Assembly (NCBI GenBank): GCA_964462125.1
Contig: CAYWXT010000093.1
Span: 1 to 18,952, forward strand
From: JAWLFY01 sp964462125
GTDB taxonomy: Bacteria; Planctomycetota; Planctomycetia; Pirellulales; Pirellulaceae
DNA: 18,952 nucleotides
Direction of reading: 5' to 3'
Both the position numbers and the translations under genes were made by a program. The notes under the pieces are model-generated. The model saw only the letters and a program-made list of their open reading frames with translations. It made no database searches and was not told the DNA's origin. Below are positions 16,029 through 18,952 of the stretch, piece after piece; within the stretch, counting starts at the first letter, position 1, and each line of letters begins with the position of its first letter.

Positions 16029-18671
16029 TCAATCAAACGTGAACACCATCCGGTTGGAACTTTCCTGCTCAACGCTCTCCACGTGCTGGCGCGCTTGCCA
16101 GACGTCGACGTCGGGGTCGCCAACCTTGACCGTATACCTTCCGGCCTGGAACACCTTTGGTTGGAACTCGGTCCCCTTCACCCGCAGCGTGTATAGCACC
16201 TCGTCGTTGGATTCCTCGACGACCTGGATGACCGGATTGTCGATACCCTGAACCTCGATTGTCGGCAGATACGCCGCCGCTTGGCGGCCATCGTTCTCCG
16301 TCATATGGATTGTCTTGGGCCAGCCGGGGAACTGGTCCTCCGGTTGGACGTCGTCGGCGTCGAAGATCAGCTTGAAGCATTCCATCGTGATGGTTTGCTG
16401 TTTCTTATTGAAGTGGACCAACCCGTAGCCTGACGCTTTGTCGTGCAGCAGTTCAAGGACCGGGTTTCGGTTCTCCTCCTCGGGATTGCCGACCGCGTGC
16501 ACCGTCATGAAATTGCCGAACGCATCCAGGTATTCGCCCGTGTTGGGCAACCCACGTTCGGGGCGATTCTGCACCGGACGCCCTTCTTCATCGGGTCGCC
16601 AGCTGCGCGGGTAACCGGCTGCCGTGGAGGGGACGCAGAATGACCAGTTCGCATCCCCGTAATCGTCGATGCCGTGATGCACGATGGAAGCCAGATGCTG
16701 GTCTCCAGCGTAATTCAAGGCGAGTCCGCGGCGCATTGCATCGACCGCCTTGTCGCGTCCGGTCTGCGGCCACCCGTTGGAATCGAGGTCTGCGTAGATG
16801 TACTCCTGCTGCTGTCCGTGGTAGTTCGCCAGATTGCAGAAGATCGTCTGCGAGCAGACGACTTTCATGTCCGCTCCCTTCCAGTCCTGGGCCCAGTCGT
16901 CCAGGAATTCCAGTTGCCGTTGTCCGAGCAAAATCAGCCCCGGCTGATCGAGCTTGCTCACGTCATAATCGGGATCCTTCATGTGGTCGGGACGACCTTC
17001 CCACTCGTTGACCTTCCCTTCCGGACCCGACTTGAAATAGCGGTCTTCGAGGACGGCGAAGCTGATGCGGCCGTAAACCATGTCCCCGTAAAAGACGTCG
17101 ATTCCCTGCAACATGGGAGTCGGATCGTAGAATGCGGGATGATGCCCGCACAGCGTCCGGAAGACCGCGTTGACAAAATCGGGAGGTTGGGCGAAGCCTC
17201 CCTGCGCGTGATCCTGAATCCCACCCGGTACCGGCCGGCCGCCTTCTCCCCAGATGTTCCCCTGGTAGACGTCATGATCGTCAGGCAAGACCAGCGACGG
17301 CCGGTCGCGAAGAACATCGCGGAACGACCAGCCCCACAGGTAGATCTTCCGCAGGTAATTCAGCGTTGCCGGCTCGGCCGGTTCGCGAATGATCCCGTAC
17401 CCGCCGGCGTCTTCATATATCTGGTCACCGGTAAAGACAAGCACGTCCGGGTCGTGCTTGGTCACGTTCGAAACGAGCAGTTCATTCGGGAATGCAGTCT
17501 CCTTGTGACCGGTGAACCCCGCGACGGAGACCGATTCCTGGTCGACCGGATCCTTGCGGACGGTGCCGGTGAATTCGTGCTCGGTCTCGTCGCCATCGCG
17601 GGTCCGCATCACGTAGACCAACCGATACGGAACATCTTCGGTTTCCAGCCAGTTGGGGATTCGGAATATGGCGGTGCGGGCCAGCGGGTCGATGTTGGCC
17701 CGGGCGACCGGCACCCAGTCCGTTTCAGCAACGACCGTTGACTCGGTGTGCGGCACGTCGAGAATCTCCTTCGCCGCGGCTTGCGGCACCTGCAGGACGA
17801 CGACGTGGCTGTCATCGGCCCCGACCGGCGGCATCTGGGCCGTCATGTTCAAAACACCCCGGCTGAGTGTGTGCATCGCATAGAGAACCGGGCCGAACGC
17901 CTGATCGGAGTTGCCGGTGAGTTTCGTTCCGGAGAGCTGCCAATCGGAGAACCAAAACTTGGCGCCATCGTCCTGAGCGGGTCCCCGACGACGCGGACGC
18001 CCACCGCGAGCCGGGTTATGAACGAGGGCAATGTTACCGATCATGGTGTCCGCATCTGCAGCGGAGACCTGATACGTCAGACGCTTGGACATCGGCTCGC
18101 CGGTTTCGACATCTTCAGGAATCAGTTCAAGCTGATAACCTTCTCCGTCGGGCGTCAGCTTCAAATGCAGCCGGACGCCGGTGTTCTGTAAGCCTTCAAC
18201 CACCGCCGGACCGGTCTCGCTGTCGCTTCCGCGAGAGCCAGCTCCGGGTCTGGTGTGGAGCACCAACTCCCCGGCCGTGTTAACTCCCAGGAACACGCCC
18301 CGGCCGCGGATCAGGCTGCTGCGGTAATCTTCCAGTTCACTCTGGATCCCGATTTCAAATCCCGCCTGTCCATCCCCCTCACTGCCGGGCTGCAGGCCGA
18401 TGACGACACTCATCTCCAGAGTCCCCGCCTCGTCTGCCAGTTGATGGGTGAGCAGATGCACGCTCCGGTTCGGCGCCGATTCGCTGCATTCCAGCCGGCC
18501 GTCGTTCAGCCGCCAGTCTTCCATCGGATTGGCCCAATACTGCGGCCCGACCCAGACACGATCGTGCTGTTGTTGCCAGTCGCTCTGAAAGTCGGCCGCC
18601 ATCAGGGGTGGAAAGCTCAGTCCCGTCACCAGCGAGCCGAGGAGAAGCATGGTGTTACGCGTCGTCAGCAT
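16029..18671 (-). CDS. Secreted PhoD-like metallophosphoesterase with an N-terminal beta-rich domain
   Basis: This is an 880-residue exported enzyme. A signal peptide is seen at residues 1-25 (hydrophobic core MLLLGSLVTGLSF, cleavage near LMA/ADF). Residues about 27-248 look like a lectin/laminin-G-type beta sandwich (starting FQSDWQQQHDRVW). The metallophosphoesterase core of the PhoD type follows: VFTGDQIYED (D416, Y419), LPDDHDVYQGN (464-472) and NYAGDQHLASIVHHG (D657, H659, H665-H666). The C-terminal 100 residues form a further beta-rich module. PhoD enzymes cleave phosphodiesters and monoesters with iron and calcium. The native substrate here may be a polymer-linked phosphate (inference). 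The ATG at 18671 is preferred over a TTG two codons upstream (18677). It converges on the aldo/keto reductase gene, 85 bases away. Confidence 0.88.
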   Translation of the reverse strand: MLTTRNTMLLLGSLVTGLSFPPLMAADFQSDWQQQHDRVWVGPQYWANPMEDWRLNDGRLECSESAPNRSVHLLTHQLADEAGTLEMSVVIGLQPGSEGDGQAGFEIGIQSELEDYRSSLIRGRGVFLGVNTAGELVLHTRPGAGSRGSDSETGPAVVEGLQNTGVRLHLKLTPDGEGYQLELIPEDVETGEPMSKRLTYQVSAADADTMIGNIALVHNPARGGRPRRRGPAQDDGAKFWFSDWQLSGTKLTGNSDQAFGPVLYAMHTLSRGVLNMTAQMPPVGADDSHVVVLQVPQAAAKEILDVPHTESTVVAETDWVPVARANIDPLARTAIFRIPNWLETEDVPYRLVYVMRTRDGDETEHEFTGTVRKDPVDQESVSVAGFTGHKETAFPNELLVSNVTKHDPDVLVFTGDQIYEDAGGYGIIREPAEPATLNYLRKIYLWGWSFRDVLRDRPSLVLPDDHDVYQGNIWGEGGRPVPGGIQDHAQGGFAQPPDFVNAVFRTLCGHHPAFYDPTPMLQGIDVFYGDMVYGRISFAVLEDRYFKSGPEGKVNEWEGRPDHMKDPDYDVSKLDQPGLILLGQRQLEFLDDWAQDWKGADMKVVCSQTIFCNLANYHGQQQEYIYADLDSNGWPQTGRDKAVDAMRRGLALNYAGDQHLASIVHHGIDDYGDANWSFCVPSTAAGYPRSWRPDEEGRPVQNRPERGLPNTGEYLDAFGNFMTVHAVGNPEEENRNPVLELLHDKASGYGLVHFNKKQQTITMECFKLIFDADDVQPEDQFPGWPKTIHMTENDGRQAAAYLPTIEVQGIDNPVIQVVEESNDEVLYTLRVKGTEFQPKVFQAGRYTVKVGDPDVDVWQARQHVESVEQESSNRMVFTFD

Positions 18672-18742
18672 GGTCAATCATTCTCGAATGCAACAGAATT
18701 TCACCGTCTAAAAACGGCACCGCCATTGTTCGACGTTTCACT

Positions 18743-18766
18743 TGGCACGGCGCCCGGGTTGTGCCA
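18743..18766 (-). promoter_or_regulatory. Inverted repeat TGGCAC/GTGCCA, weak sigma-54-like promoter candidate
   Basis: The arms TGGCAC (18743-18748) and GTGCCA (18761-18766) are separated by 12 bases. Read on the reverse strand, TGGCAC followed after five bases by GGGC keeps the GG-N10-GC core of sigma-54 promoters, but the -12 element differs from TTGC at two places. It lies about 80 bases before the PhoD-like gene start. It may instead be only a hairpin or operator. Confidence 0.2.
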
Positions 18767-18796
18767 GTTTCGCACGTCAGCCCGCGATTGCAAGCG

Positions 18797-18842
18797 ATCG
18801 AAAAAAGGGGTCAATCGAAAAAAGGGGTCAGGACTCTTTTTT
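18797..18842. repeat. 17-bp tandem duplication joined to a REP-like palindrome
   Basis: ATCGAAAAAAGGGGTCA occurs twice in tandem without mismatch (18797-18813, 18814-18830). The second copy runs straight into GGACTCTTTTTT, so 18818-18842 forms a hairpin with a 9-bp stem (six A-T pairs, then G-C, G-T, G-C) and a 7-base loop. GGGGTCAGG-type palindromes of this form are familiar next to REP-associated IS200-like transposases in many bacteria (from memory, not searched). No transposase is visible inside the window. Confidence 0.7.
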
Positions 18843-18855
18843 GCCACTCGAGCGA

Positions 18856-18952
18856 CTATTCACACCACCGTGCCATTGCAGACGCACGTGCGAGTGCAGC
18901 GATCTCGCCCAATTGCATACCGGTCCCCCTCACGCTCAAGGACGCCCGAGAC
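18856..18952 (-). CDS. Possible C-terminal end of an unknown gene, truncated by window edge
   Basis: A reverse-strand frame is open from the window edge to a TAG at 18856-18858, giving 31 residues that end GEIAALARASAMARWCE. It ends about 14 bases from the REP-like palindrome, the usual place for such an element. The stretch is too short to assign to any family and could be chance in GC-rich DNA. Confidence 0.2.
   Translation of the reverse strand, partial: SRASLSVRGTGMQLGEIAALARASAMARWCE

Overview
The window looks like a chromosomal segment of a planctomycete, most likely a relative of the Pirellulaceae. This is inference from several signs: GC-rich DNA, many starts without a clear Shine-Dalgarno sequence, TTG and GTG starts, a lipoprotein TolC homologue with a long linker, a very large secreted PhoD-type enzyme with an added N-terminal beta-rich domain, and a tagaturonate-epimerase-family gene beside a COG3618 lactonase. 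No rRNA, tRNA, CRISPR array or complete insertion sequence was seen.

Layout, left to right. (1) 1-1693 (+): the end of a sugar ABC ATPase (RbsA type) overlapping an RbsC-type permease that carries a hydrophilic insert of about 95 residues. (2) 1727-3094 (+): a DEAD-box RNA helicase, tail to tail with a tiny BON-domain gene (3101-3328, -). (3) 3329-3900: about 570 bases without a convincing gene, holding a 16-bp tandem repeat. (4) 3901-5684 (-): an OmpR-type response regulator downstream of its histidine kinase, which has two membrane helices and almost no external loop. (5) A divergent promoter region with an inverted repeat, then 5853-9666 (+): a translationally coupled trio of a small tail-anchored protein, an ABC ATPase, and an ABC-2-type permease with a large beta-propeller-like domain in its last external loop. 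(6) A 15-bp tandem repeat at 9699-9758 between convergent genes, then a TolC/CzcC-type outer-membrane lipoprotein (9749-11305, -). (7) 11607-15943 (+): four carbohydrate genes in a row: COG3618 lactonase/amidohydrolase, zinc-dependent medium-chain dehydrogenase, UxaE-family epimerase, and aldo/keto reductase of the aldose-dehydrogenase type. (8) 16029-18671 (-): the secreted PhoD-like enzyme. (9) 18672-18952: a non-coding region with a 17-bp tandem duplication and a REP-like palindrome, plus the possible end of a reverse-strand reading frame running off the window.

How the parts may work together. The four-gene cluster has the enzyme types of an oxidative aldose or uronate route: aldose to lactone, lactone to aldonate, then further oxidation or epimerisation. 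The sugar importer at the left edge is about 10 kb away and need not be linked. The kinase/regulator pair diverges from the ABC trio across 168 bases and has the intramembrane-sensing layout that in Firmicutes often pairs with ABC transporters. A link here is inference. The most unusual object in the window is the 786-residue ABC-2 permease with its propeller-like external domain and the small coupled membrane protein ahead of the ATPase.
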